Below, in pieces: positions 23,363-33,700 of a DNA stretch of 49,559 nt (position 1 is its first letter; each line of letters begins with the position of its first letter). This DNA comes from CALUTH01 sp964452495 (GTDB lineage Bacteria > Cyanobacteriota > Vampirovibrionia > Gastranaerophilales > Gastranaerophilaceae): assembly GCA_964452495.1 (NCBI GenBank), contig CAYVMC010000013.1, positions 1 to 49,559 on the forward strand, in the 5' to 3' direction. Both the position numbers and the translations under genes were made by a program. The notes under the pieces are model-generated. The model worked only from the letters and a program-made list of their open reading frames with translations. It was not told where the DNA came from and searched no databases.

Positions 23363-25036
23363 TTAGAATTTGGTTAGTGTTACTTTAGCGATAAAACCCC
23401 ATTCTTCATTTGAGTATAATTTTATTGTACCGTTCATAGCTTCTACAAGACCTTTTACTATAAACAATCCAAGACCTGTACCGCGGGTTGTACGGGTTGT
23501 TGTATTATCTAAACGTATAAATTTACCAAAAAGAGTATTCAATGTTTCTTTGGAAATGAGTTCGTACTTATTCTTAAAAAATATAGATACATTATCTGTA
23601 GTTTGTTCAATATCAATGTGGATTTCTGTATTTTCCGGCGCATATTTTAGCCCGTTTTCAATCAGGTTTACGAATACTTGTTCAAGCCGGTCAGCATCTG
23701 CAAGTACAAATGTTCCATTGTTCGGGACATTGTTTATAATTGTTTTTCCTGAATCGTTCTTAACAAGAGTTATTGCATTTTCCATTATTGAATATAAATC
23801 TATTTCATCAAGATTTACATTAAGACGCAGACCTTCAATTTCAGGAATTACAAGCAAATCTTCAATAAGACGTTTAAGCCTTTCTGATTGTTTTTTTATT
23901 ATATGCAATGATTTTTGTCTTGTTTTTTCGTCAATCAAGATATCCTGTCTCAGGAGTCGTGAAGTATATCCTTGAATGCTTGTCAATGGGGTTCTGAGTT
24001 CGTGGCTTACAGTGTCTATCATGCTTGAACGGAATTCATTTAATTGTTTAAGCATCTTATTTTTCTTTTTCAATTGCTGGTGAGATTTCTGGATTTGCCG
24101 AACCATTCTATTGAACTCATAGGCAAGAAATATAATTTCATAGGGTGTAAAAATATTTGTCAATAATCTAATTTTGCGTTCATAATTTCCTTTTGAAATA
24201 GCGATGATAGCCTTGAACAATTGCCTTATATTTATGTACAGGTAATAAGTATATAATCCTATAATAAAGAAAATGGTAAGTGCCGATATAATGAGGGTTA
24301 AAATAATTTTATCCCGATTATATGAAATGTGTTCCTTTGTAATCCCCTGAGTAGTATTTACAATAATTGTTACGTCAACGTTTGATTTCTGCAAATAAGC
24401 AAGTGGCTGGTTTTTTATATCACCATAAATTACGGCTTCATCAATTTTAAGTTTTTTAGGAAGCATTTCAATACTTTTTTTATAAACGTCTTCTGTAAAA
24501 TTGTGCGAGGCAATAAGTTCATGGTCTTTACTGATTACATAAATCTGACGTTTTTCTTCTTCCATAGAACGGAAAAGATTTGATTTGATTTTGTCAACTT
24601 TGAATGTGAGTCCAAAATATCTTCCATCAAAGGTTTTTTTGCCGATTGTGATAATATGTTTTGTAAGGTTTTCTTTGTCTATTCTATCAAATTCTTCCTG
24701 AGAGTTAACAATGAAGGCACTTTCAAAGAGAGGTGATTGATTAAGAACATTGTCAAGAAATGTTTTTTCCTGTGCGCGGGGAAGATATTGTAATTGTATA
24801 TTAAGCTGATCCAGTTCACTATTAACCGTTGAGTCGAAGAAATCTATTTCATCGGAAATCATATTAGCAATAAGGAGAGCGGTATTTTGAAGCTGTGTTC
24901 TTACGGCGTGTTGGTTAACGTTGTTCACAATAATTGCTGAAATAGTTATTGGTGTAATAACTGCGACAAAAAGTACCAGAATAATTTGTTCTGCAATTTT
25001 TAGTTTTCTGAATTTAAGTTTCTTCATTTTATTCAC
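23363..25036 (-). CDS. Sensor histidine kinase
   Basis: A 557-residue membrane sensor. An N-terminal transmembrane helix (about 18-38) and a second (about 250-272) enclose a roughly 210-residue extracytoplasmic sensor domain. A HAMP-like linker follows. The H-box is SHELRTPLTSIQGY with phospho-His345; the N-box is NLIENGLKYAPEN and the G2 box RGTGLGLFIVKGL. All catalytic motifs are intact. The gene overlaps the response regulator gene by 8 bases, showing co-translation as a pair. The stimulus is unknown; the sensor domain shows no named motif. Confidence 0.95.
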   Translation of the reverse strand: MNKMKKLKFRKLKIAEQIILVLFVAVITPITISAIIVNNVNQHAVRTQLQNTALLIANMISDEIDFFDSTVNSELDQLNIQLQYLPRAQEKTFLDNVLNQSPLFESAFIVNSQEEFDRIDKENLTKHIITIGKKTFDGRYFGLTFKVDKIKSNLFRSMEEEKRQIYVISKDHELIASHNFTEDVYKKSIEMLPKKLKIDEAVIYGDIKNQPLAYLQKSNVDVTIIVNTTQGITKEHISYNRDKIILTLIISALTIFFIIGLYTYYLYINIRQLFKAIIAISKGNYERKIRLLTNIFTPYEIIFLAYEFNRMVRQIQKSHQQLKKKNKMLKQLNEFRSSMIDTVSHELRTPLTSIQGYTSRLLRQDILIDEKTRQKSLHIIKKQSERLKRLIEDLLVIPEIEGLRLNVNLDEIDLYSIMENAITLVKNDSGKTIINNVPNNGTFVLADADRLEQVFVNLIENGLKYAPENTEIHIDIEQTTDNVSIFFKNKYELISKETLNTLFGKFIRLDNTTTRTTRGTGLGLFIVKGLVEAMNGTIKLYSNEEWGFIAKVTLTKF

Positions 25037-25733
25037 CGAAGGGAGTCAGTTTGTAGCCGACATTAGTGACAGTATGCAGGTATTTAGGATTTTTGGAGTC
25101 TGATTCTATTTTATTTCTCAATCCGCCGACATGGACTCTTAGCATCCGGACATCTTCGTTGCTGTCATAACCCCAAACTTCTTCAAGCAGTGTTGCAAGA
25201 GTAACTGGATTGTTAAAATGCTGCATAAGACAGTACAGGATTTCAAACTCGGTTGGAGTAAGTTTGATACGTTTATTAAGGACAATACATTCAAGACTTT
25301 CAGGCAGGATTTCTATATGTCCCATTTCAAGGATTTCACCGGATGGTGTATTTAACGGGGCTACGAGTTTGGAGTTACGTTTCAGTAGGACTCTTATTCG
25401 TAGTAATACTTCTTGAATATCAAATGGTTTTACAAGATAGTCATCTGCACCGCAATTAAAGCCAACAGTCTTATCATCTATGGTTCCTTTAGCAGTGAGC
25501 ATAAGGATAGGAACTGACAGTTGAGCTTGTCTTATTTTTTCGCAGACATCAAATCCGTTCATTTTTGGCATCATAACATCAAGGATTATCAAATCATAAA
25601 CATTGTTTAATGCTTTATGAAGTGCTTCTAGCCCGTCTTTTGCTGTATCGGTGAAATACCCGCTTTGGGAAATATCAAATTCTAACAAATCCCTGATTTC
25701 ATCATCATCATCAACAATAAGAATTCTTTGCAT
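25029..25733 (-). CDS. OmpR/PhoB-family response regulator
   Basis: A 234-residue transcription regulator. The receiver domain has the acidic pocket VDDDDE (8-11), phospho-acceptor Asp52 in IILDVMMPK and the switch Lys in YLVKPF. The C-terminal winged helix ends LRVHVGGLRNKIESD and THVTNVGYKL-like HTVTNVGYKL, typical of OmpR/PhoB proteins. ATG 25733 (MQRILIVDD) is preferred over TTG 25739 because GGGG lies at a good distance. It is encoded directly upstream of its partner kinase. Targets are unknown. Confidence 0.95.
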   Translation of the reverse strand: MQRILIVDDDDEIRDLLEFDISQSGYFTDTAKDGLEALHKALNNVYDLIILDVMMPKMNGFDVCEKIRQAQLSVPILMLTAKGTIDDKTVGFNCGADDYLVKPFDIQEVLLRIRVLLKRNSKLVAPLNTPSGEILEMGHIEILPESLECIVLNKRIKLTPTEFEILYCLMQHFNNPVTLATLLEEVWGYDSNEDVRMLRVHVGGLRNKIESDSKNPKYLHTVTNVGYKLTPFGE

Positions 25734-25850
25734 CAACACCCCTTTTCCTTATTTTTTGATTTTAACTTAAAACGAAAGTAGGGTCAAATGTTATCAGGTT
25801 GATTTTTGTATTCTTTTTATTTATAATTTCATTACTGTAGGAGAGATGCA

Positions 25851-26096
25851 ATGTTACCGATTATAACAGAAGAATTATCAGCAAGTATATATGAAGAAGT
25901 TTTTAAAAATGTAAGTTACTGGCGTAAAAAGATGGTTGGTCATTTAAAAGAAGAAAATCCGGAAATTAACGCTGCTATTTTAGAAATAGCAAAGAGAACG
26001 GAGCTTGACCCTAAAGCTGTTGCGCTGGGTGCTTATATGACTTACAGATTGATAGAGGCAGCCATTGAGGAAACTGATGGCGGAGTTGATGAATAA
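25851..26096 (+). CDS. Small unknown protein (81 aa)
   Basis: I do not recognise a family. The protein is acidic and helical (SIYEEVFKNVSYWRKKMVGH, then AILEIAKRTELDPKAVALGA). The ending AYMTYRLIEAAIEETDGG suggests a compact helical bundle. AGGAGAG lies 7 bases before the ATG, and a good terminator follows, so this is a real monocistronic gene. It is divergent from the two-component system across 110 bp. Confidence 0.75.
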   Translation: MLPIITEELSASIYEEVFKNVSYWRKKMVGHLKEENPEINAAILEIAKRTELDPKAVALGAYMTYRLIEAAIEETDGGVDE

Positions 26097-26112
26097 GTGT
26101 TTGTTAAAAAGA

Positions 26113-26137
26113 AAAGTCCCGCATAAGGGGCTTTTTT
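26113..26137 (+). terminator. Terminator of the 81-aa gene
   Basis: AAGTCCC and GGGGCTT pair (one G-T) around a 6-base loop, followed by TTTTTT. Confidence 0.85.
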
Positions 26138-26154
26138 AGTATGAAAGGTCAATA

Positions 26155-27552
26155 TTGCATAATAGTGGTTTAAAATGGATGATTATTTGGGTAACGGTTA
26201 TCGGAAATTTTATTTCGATGTTGGATTCTACAACCGTTAATATTGCACTTTATGAAATATCCAAAAGCCTTAACGAGCCGGTAACTGCAGTACAATGGGT
26301 GGTTGTTTCGTATATGCTTATACTAACGGTGTTTCTCCCGTTTTTTGGTAAATTAAGCGAGATTTGTCCACGTAATAAGCTTTATGCCTCGGGTTTTTTA
26401 ATTTTTTCTCTGGGGTCTTTCTTGAGTTTTTTGTCTCATAATTTGCCGATGCTGATTGTAAGCAGGTGTATTGAAGCATTTGGAGCTTCTATACTTGTTT
26501 CTAACGCATTAGCAATAATTGCAAGTATATTTAGGGGTAAAAACCGTGGCAAAGCTCTTGGTATGAATGGAGCAATTGTGGCATTAGGCTCTATGAGCGG
26601 ACCTGCACTTGCCGGTGTATTAATAAATTATTTCGGATGGAATATGGTATTCATTCCGGGGTGTATTGTTGCTTTTATTGCGGCTATTTTGTCTTACAGG
26701 CTTATCCCTGCTTATCATCCATCTGTTGTGGATAAAAGATTTGATTATAAGGGCTTTTTATATTTTACGATTTTTTTATTTTCGTTACTAACTGTAATAT
26801 CTCAGGGACACGTGTGGGGCTGGGCATCTGATAAAATCAAGTTTCTTGTAATATTGTTTATTTTATCAACAATAATGTTTGTGTACAGGGAATTAAAGGT
26901 ATCCTATGCTTTAATTGACTTTACATTATTTAAGATTAAATCTTTTACTTTTGGCAATATTGCACTTAATCTTTCCTACTGGGGAGTGTTTGGTATAGGT
27001 ATTACTTTCCCGCTGTATGCACAAAAAATCATAGGCTTGTCCCCGATGATAACAGGTTTTATTGTTTTGACTTTTTCGGTTTCATTAATATTTACAGCTC
27101 CTGTTGCCGGAATTCTTGCCGGTAAATACGGAAGCAGATATTTGACTGTGTCCGGTGGAATTGTATTTACACTTGCTCTCATTCTTTTTTCTTTATTTGG
27201 AACATCTACTCCGTTATGGCTTATGGTTATTGCAGAAATGATGCTTGGTGTTGGAAACGGTCTTTTTCAGTCACCGTCTAATATGGGGGTGTTATCAGAA
27301 GTTGATACCAAGCATCTTGGTGTTGCCGGCGGTATGCTTGCTCTTGCAAGAAATACGGGCATGATAATGGGAATTGCAATTGCTATTAATATTCTTGAAA
27401 TTATTTTGGGTTATTTTAATTCAATAGCTGCTCCAAACCCGTTTTTAACAGCGTATCAATATACGGTAAGAGTACTTGCTGTATTTGCGCTTATTTGTAC
27501 CGCTTGTGCATTTATAGCCTATAGAAGTGAGAAAAAAAATAGGATTGTTTAA
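26155..27552 (+). CDS. DHA2-family MFS drug exporter
   Basis: A 465-residue proton-driven exporter with about 14 hydrophobic helices. MLDSTTVNIALYEISKSL is motif D1 of the DHA2 (EmrB/QacA) group, and GFLIFSLGSFLSF with FGKLSEICPRNKLY fits motif A; IVALGSMSGPALAGVLI matches motif C of antiporters. The start is a TTG at 26155 with AAAGG eight bases upstream; an ATG eight codons later is possible. No regulator adjoins it. It shares a bidirectional terminator with the convergent PFP gene. Likely a toxic-compound or drug exporter; the substrate is unknown. Confidence 0.88.
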   Translation: MHNSGLKWMIIWVTVIGNFISMLDSTTVNIALYEISKSLNEPVTAVQWVVVSYMLILTVFLPFFGKLSEICPRNKLYASGFLIFSLGSFLSFLSHNLPMLIVSRCIEAFGASILVSNALAIIASIFRGKNRGKALGMNGAIVALGSMSGPALAGVLINYFGWNMVFIPGCIVAFIAAILSYRLIPAYHPSVVDKRFDYKGFLYFTIFLFSLLTVISQGHVWGWASDKIKFLVILFILSTIMFVYRELKVSYALIDFTLFKIKSFTFGNIALNLSYWGVFGIGITFPLYAQKIIGLSPMITGFIVLTFSVSLIFTAPVAGILAGKYGSRYLTVSGGIVFTLALILFSLFGTSTPLWLMVIAEMMLGVGNGLFQSPSNMGVLSEVDTKHLGVAGGMLALARNTGMIMGIAIAINILEIILGYFNSIAAPNPFLTAYQYTVRVLAVFALICTACAFIAYRSEKKNRIV

Positions 27553-27585
27553 AAAAATACCACCCTTTACGGGTGGTATTTTCAA
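27551..27585. terminator. Bidirectional terminator
   Basis: ATACCACCC and GGGTGGTAT form a perfect 9-bp stem with a 5-base loop, flanked by A7 on the left and TTTTC on the right, so it works for both the exporter gene (plus) and the PFP gene (minus). Confidence 0.88.
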
Positions 27586-27597
27586 TGAGATTTTATG

Positions 27598-29280
27598 TTA
27601 TACTGCAGCAGGAATTTTAGATTTTTCAAGCTGTAATGTAACAGTTGTAATATCACAAACAGATGAAGGTCCGAAGTATTGAATAGCACCGGGGAACAAA
27701 TATCTGTCATTCATTGCCCAGTCTTCTCTGTTATTTGCAAGTTGTGCAAACACAGGACCGTCTAATTCAACAAGAGCTTTCCTTATAACAGGTTTCATTT
27801 CTCCGTGTCTGCGTTCCATGTTCATCATCATAGTAAGAGGTACACCTCCTGCAATCCATTCACTTGCAGGTGCTGTAAGATTTCTTACAGATGAAAGATA
27901 TCCGGTAAATCCGTTATTTATAAGTGCAAATGCATTGTAACCTAACGAATAGCAGTAATCGGCATCGAAGTTTGATGGAAATGCACATCTGCCTTCATAA
28001 CCGAAAAAGTGTGACTGCGGAGAAAATTTACCGATATAATCACCTTGGAGTCTTAATTCTTGTAATCTTGAAGAAATCATTTCAATTAACAGTTTTTCTG
28101 TTTCAATTTTGGAAACTTGAACATTTCCGTGCGGATCTCTGTCTGCAAGAAGTTGTCCTTTTATTAATGCTGGAAGAGAGGAGTAAACTTTTGCATTATC
28201 AGGATCTAATCTGTTTTCTACAACATCAAATTTTTCTCTGATTGTTGTTGCGTTTACAAAAGCAGGATCAGATTCGAGTGTTGTCATAATATCATTGAGG
28301 TTTGCAATCATTGATTTCATTTCAGGAATGAACTCAATTAAGCCTTCAGGAATTATTGCAATACCAAAATTCTTACCTGCATCGGCACGTTTTACAATGA
28401 TATTTGTAATGTAGTTTACTATTTGTTCAAGTGACATTTTCTTTTGTTCAACTTCTTCAGATATCATTGTTATATTGGGTTGTGTTTGAAGTGCTGCTTC
28501 CAGTGCAACGTGGGAAGCACTTCTGCCCATAATTTTGATGAAATGCCAGTATTTTTTAGCACTGTTAGCATCTCTTTGAATATTTCCTATAAGTTCTGCA
28601 TAAGTTTTTGTAGCCGTGTCAAACCCGAAAGATATTTCGATTTGTTCGTTCTTTAAATCACCGTCAATAGTTTTAGGACAGCCGATTACCTGAATACCTG
28701 CATTGTTTGCAACAAACCATTCTGCAAGAAGAGCTGCATTGGTATTAGAATCATCGCCTCCGATAATTACAACAGCAGAAATATTTAGTTTTTTACAAAC
28801 TTCAAGAGATTTTTCAAACTGTTCCTGTGTTTCAAGTTTTGTTCTTCCGGAGCCGATGATATCAAAACCGCCGGTGTTTCTGTATTCATTAATAAATTTA
28901 TCGTCAAATTCTACGTATTTTCCATCAATAATACCTGATGGACCGCCTAAGAAACCGTATAATTTGTTTGCAGGATTAGCCTGTTTCAGAGCATCGTAAA
29001 GTCCTGCAATAACGTTATGTCCTCCGGGTGCCTGACCGCCTGAAAGTATAACTCCTACGTTCCTTTGTTCAGATTCTATTGAGGAATTTGAAAATTTAAA
29101 TGTAACAGTTGGTTTGCCGTAAGTATTTTTGAAGAGTTCTTTAATCTCTTCCTTATTATCAACCGCTTCTGTTGCACCGCCTTCTTCTACTGAGAGGTGG
29201 TTAATACCTTCAGCAAGTGATGAAGGAAGTTTAGGTTGATACTTTAATCTTTCTGTTTGTAATGGTGATAATTTTGTCAT
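27598..29280 (-). CDS. pfp: Pyrophosphate--fructose 6-phosphate 1-phosphotransferase
   Basis: A reversible glycolytic enzyme using PPi instead of ATP. The 560-residue length and long N-terminus fit the long beta-type PFP group. Key motifs are SGGQAPGGHN (80-89), GGDDSN (174-179, where Asp177 replaces the Gly of ATP-dependent enzymes), PKTIDGDLKN (202-211) with catalytic Asp206, and MGRSASH (251-257). The Lys after the TIDGD motif also fits PPi use. It is 21 bp downstream of the zinc transporter gene and may be co-transcribed with it. PPi-linked glycolysis is typical of ATP-limited anaerobes. Confidence 0.94.
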   Translation of the reverse strand: MTKLSPLQTERLKYQPKLPSSLAEGINHLSVEEGGATEAVDNKEEIKELFKNTYGKPTVTFKFSNSSIESEQRNVGVILSGGQAPGGHNVIAGLYDALKQANPANKLYGFLGGPSGIIDGKYVEFDDKFINEYRNTGGFDIIGSGRTKLETQEQFEKSLEVCKKLNISAVVIIGGDDSNTNAALLAEWFVANNAGIQVIGCPKTIDGDLKNEQIEISFGFDTATKTYAELIGNIQRDANSAKKYWHFIKIMGRSASHVALEAALQTQPNITMISEEVEQKKMSLEQIVNYITNIIVKRADAGKNFGIAIIPEGLIEFIPEMKSMIANLNDIMTTLESDPAFVNATTIREKFDVVENRLDPDNAKVYSSLPALIKGQLLADRDPHGNVQVSKIETEKLLIEMISSRLQELRLQGDYIGKFSPQSHFFGYEGRCAFPSNFDADYCYSLGYNAFALINNGFTGYLSSVRNLTAPASEWIAGGVPLTMMMNMERRHGEMKPVIRKALVELDGPVFAQLANNREDWAMNDRYLFPGAIQYFGPSSVCDITTVTLQLEKSKIPAAV

Positions 29281-29301
29281 AATAAACTTTCCCTTTCTTT
29301 T

Positions 29302-30093
29302 TTATTCGCCTAAAAGTAATAAACTTAAATAAATTACAACAATACCTGATATAAGTCCTTTGATAGCCGAGTGCCAGTCACCGCATTCGTGTGATAACGG
29401 AAGGAGTGTATCAAACGATATATAAACCATAATACCTGCAACCGCAGCAAGTAAAAAACCTACAAACATTTGCGGCATAAAGAGGTTTATAAGAATGAGC
29501 CCTATAACTGCTCCAAGTGGTTCGGTCAATCCTGTCCAAAACGAGTACCATATAGCATAACGCTTTTTGCCTGTTGCATGGTATATTGGAATTGCAACGG
29601 CAATTCCTTCCGGAATATTGTGTATAGCAATCGCAAGTGCTACTGATGCTCCGAGTGTAATATCCTGTGCTGAAACGATGAATGTTGCAAGTCCTTCAGG
29701 AAAATTGTGCAGTGCTATGGCTACTGCTGTAATAAATCCGGCACGTTTGATTTTGTGTTTATGCTCGCAATGGTTAGGTGTCGTTAAAAAATCAGAATCG
29801 ATATGGTCTGGTATAAAAATATCTATTAGTATTGCAACAATAATTCCTGCCATAAATCCGCCAAAGGCTATCCAGGAAAAATTATGCGGAAAATGTCTGG
29901 CGAGAAGTTCATTTGCTTCTTCAAGTATTTCTGTGAACGAAAGAAAAATCATTACACCTGCAGAGAAACCGAGACCTAGAGAAATGGCTTTCATATTATC
30001 ACGTTTGATAACAAACGTAATAAACCCGCCGATTAAAGTGGCTAATCCGGCTAAGAACGTCATTATGAAAGGTAATTGGTATTGTTCTAACAT
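29302..30093 (-). CDS. zupT: ZIP-family zinc transporter ZupT
   Basis: A 263-residue inner-membrane importer of zinc and other divalent metals. There are eight hydrophobic helices; the metal path signatures are ALHNFPEGLATF (helix IV) and AIAIHNIPEGIAVAIP (helix V), with His-Asn-x-Pro-Glu-Gly, as in E. coli ZupT. The short cytosolic His-containing loop HCEHKHKIKRAG lies before helix IV. It lies 21 bp upstream of pfp on the same strand. No Zur-type operator is evident. Confidence 0.93.
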   Translation of the reverse strand: MLEQYQLPFIMTFLAGLATLIGGFITFVIKRDNMKAISLGLGFSAGVMIFLSFTEILEEANELLARHFPHNFSWIAFGGFMAGIIVAILIDIFIPDHIDSDFLTTPNHCEHKHKIKRAGFITAVAIALHNFPEGLATFIVSAQDITLGASVALAIAIHNIPEGIAVAIPIYHATGKKRYAIWYSFWTGLTEPLGAVIGLILINLFMPQMFVGFLLAAVAGIMVYISFDTLLPLSHECGDWHSAIKGLISGIVVIYLSLLLLGE

Positions 30094-30239
30094 TAATGTA
30101 TTCTCTCATGAAATATTATCACAAACAGAAAATAGCGTAAATAGAGGATAAGTTTGTAAACACTGTCGGTTTATAATTTAAGTTTTTTCATTATAAGAGC
30201 TTCTTTCATTATTTTGTCCTTTGAAAATCCTATAAATAC

Positions 30240-30506
30240 ATGATGGCAAAACTAAAGCTCCGTGTTATTCTGCAATTGAAAGGGTATTGTATAGTAATGT
30301 TAAATAGTACTTTTACGTCAAGAAACAACGGGGATATCTCATGTTCCATTACACGTAACTGGACAGAGCAGGCTCTAGAGTGTTATAAATTAAACGGTGA
30401 TTGCAGAAGGTGTTCTATAACAGAAGGGCATTATTCTTTTGAATGTCAGATGCCCAAAGTCGTAGATATTTTGCTCACAGTAAACGGTGAACCTGTTATA
30501 AAATAG
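30240..30506 (+). CDS. Small Cys-containing unknown protein
   Basis: Up to 88 residues; ATG 30297 (MLNSTFTSRNNGDISC) could be the true start, giving 69. Four Cys lie in ECYKLNGDCRRCSITEGHYSFEC, arranged as possible zinc or iron-sulfur ligands, followed by MPKVVDILL. I do not recognise the family. The ribosome-binding site is weak for both starts, so the gene call is moderate. Confidence 0.5.
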   Translation: MMAKLKLRVILQLKGYCIVMLNSTFTSRNNGDISCSITRNWTEQALECYKLNGDCRRCSITEGHYSFECQMPKVVDILLTVNGEPVIK

Positions 30507-30702
30507 TTGGAAATGTCTGGTTGTTATAGAACATAAAATGAATGTTCTTGTGTACCTTGCTGGATAATTATTTTTCAAACTATTTAGGCTTTGTCTTTAA
30601 AACATTGAATTATAGAAGTTTAATGTATAATTAGTCTGTTCAAAAAAAATTTCTCGGGGCGGATAAAGAATTAATTCGGTCTGAATTTGCTGAATGTTAT
30701 TA

Positions 30703-33700
30703 TTAAATGTCAAACAGTATACTCGGGCGTCTTTCCTCTATTTTATTAAATGATTTTACTTTTGTTGAAACAGTAAGATATAATTTATGCTTAGCACGGG
30801 TTATGGCAACATATATAAGCCTGAAAGTTTCAGCAAGCGAAAATTCTTTTAACTCCTGCTCAGTTTTAGGGGGACTTATTTTAGAGAGAGTTTTTACACC
30901 TTCTGTAAAAAGTGTTGATTTTTTTATTCCAAGTTCTTCGATTTTAAGCGGAAAATCTTTTTCGTTTATCTCCGGGATAAATACATAATCAAATTCATCC
31001 CCTTTAGATTTGTGCAGTGTCATTATCTGTACCTGCCCGCCAAGGTCTTTTGTTTCGTCTTCTTCAGAGAAGAACCGGAAGCCGCTTAAAGAATTTCGCT
31101 GGGATAATTCTTTGAGCCGTTCTACAACGTAATGCCAGTCATTATTTAACGTGCTTATACGTTTTACCAGCGTAGAAATCAGGTACACATTTGAACGTTC
31201 TATTTCTGATGAGAAATAATATATTCCGGTTTTTATTGTAAATTCTTCCGGTTCAAGAGAGGCACAGTTTAACCAGTAATTCATATCCCAGTGGAACTGT
31301 CCGAGATTTGGTGATACAACTTCATCAGGGGAAAGTGATATAAATGGTACATGGCAGGTTCTTATTTCTTCCTGCGCCCTTGCCGGATACAGACCGTATC
31401 CGGCAAGTAGTTCGTAAGTATCTGCAAGTACTGTATTGTCGTATGGAGTCAGAATAAATTTCATTATCGCATAAATAACTTTGAATACTGCCTTCTGCTC
31501 CAGTTTATCACTCCTTGTAATGGTTTTAAAGCCGGCATTGTTAATAAATTCTGTCCAGTCAGCGACCTGATAGTTTGCCCTTAGTAAAATACCTACCGTA
31601 GCGTTATTGTTCTCTGCAAAGATGTTTTTTATAGTTTTTAAAATATAGTTTTTTTCTTCATTTTTTTCTTCAAAAACTTTTTTTACAATCGGATTTGGTG
31701 AAATCGGGTTTTTACCCTCAACACCTTCCATTTTTATATCAAAGAAAGCTGCGGGAAGTACTCTTTTACCGTATTCGACAAGGTTATTTGCACAATCCAT
31801 TACTCCCTGTGTACAGCGCTGTGAGTGGTTCATATTAACTTTTACATAAGCATTTGCAATAAAATCTCTAAATCCTTCAACATCTGCGTTTGAGAAAGTT
31901 GTTGTAATTGCCTGATTTATATCCCCGCATCTTATTAAGTTTCCGTGTTTGCCGCTTAACAGCTTTAAAAGCCGCTGTTGTATAATAGAAGAATCCTGTG
32001 CTTCATCTTCTATTACGTATTCGCAGATATTCTGGTAATATTCAAGAATATCGGGATTTTCTTCTAGCAATTTAACTGACATTAATAAAATATCATCATA
32101 ATCAATCAGGTCATTTTCTTTTAATTCTTCCTGATAAAGTTTGTAGAAATCTAAAAATTTTAAGATTCTTTTATCGGTTATATTAGTAGTGTCAAAGTCA
32201 TTCCCGACTTGAAATTTCATAATTGAAACAGCTTTGGTGAAATCTTCGATATCTGTTTTGTTAAGTTTTAATTTTGTACTGCTGATACTATTTATTATTT
32301 TTCCGCGCTGCGTGTCATCGCAGATATCAAATTCAGCATCAAGTCCTAGCCGTTCATAGTTCGCATTTTCTTTTAACAATCGTAATGCAAGTCCGTGTAT
32401 GGTACTGATATTAGGAAGCTGGCCTGTGTTAGGAAAAATATTTTTTATTCGTTCTCTGAAATTTCTTGCTGCTGAATCCATATATGTTAGTACAAATATA
32501 TTTTCAGGATTAATTTTTCTTTCAAGCAGCTTTACAATTAATGCAAGCAGGATAAATGTTTTGCCTGCTCCTGGTACAGCAGAGATTGCCATTGTACCTT
32601 CTTTATACTCTAATACAGGTTTCTGGTCATCTCTGGGGAGAATTTTAAAAACTGGGCTGCTGCTTTCTTTTTCCTCATCACAGGTAATATAACCTTCAAT
32701 ACCGCCAAAGTTTTCGGCTCCTAATGTATCAAAAAGGCTTGAGTATGCAAATATATGTTTATCAGCAAGGAGTGCAAGTTTTCTTAAAACCCTTGCTGTT
32801 TTTTCCCGTGCAAGTTGTGTTTCATCTTCAATTGTGAATGTGTCCTTTTCCCATCCTGCCTGAAAAACCCAGGCATTATACAGCGGCCCTGTGTCGCTTT
32901 TTATCCATTCACTTGATGAGATATCAAGCCAGAACTGATATTTGGTGTTTATTTTAAAATCAATGAGTTTTTGAGGTGTTGCAACAACTATCCCGTCTAA
33001 GTCAATTTCTGTAAAAGAAGGATTTTCAGAAATAATTGATTTCTCAATTTGTTCAATTATTTCAATATTCGTTATCTTTAGTCCTTGTTGTTTTACTGCT
33101 TCAAATCCTCTTAACTGTTTTATAAAAAAATTGATTTTTTCAATATTATCAGGTGAAACATAATCAGTTAAGTCGAAAAATAAATGATAAACTTTCTCAG
33201 AAAGAGGAATATTCCTGCTTTTTAACTCTGTAACCAAACTCAAAAATTTTTGATATTTTTCATTATTTTTAGGTATTTCCAGATTTGGAATATCGCCTTT
33301 TTCATTAAAGTTTTCCAGAAGTTCTTTACAATATTTTAGTGGAATACTCAAAAAATCTGATAAAATATTTCTAAATTCAAATTCACTGATATTGTACCCT
33401 TCAATAACTTTAAGTATATTTATGCAGGATTTTATAATCTGATTTTGTATAAGTTTTTCACTTCCGGACAAGAATATACATTTTGTTGTTGTAAATGCTT
33501 CTTTTAGCGTAAATTTAAGCAATTCATCCTGTACCGGAGTAATTATTGCAATATCAGAAGGTTTACAGCCGGTAATTTTATTGTTCTCATAGTTTTCTTC
33601 CAGTAGTTTTTTGATTTCTTTAATAGCAAAATCCACCATCTGTGCGCGTTTGGGCAGAGAAAAGATTGTAAAATTTTTCAATAATTTTCTGTCATTATTT

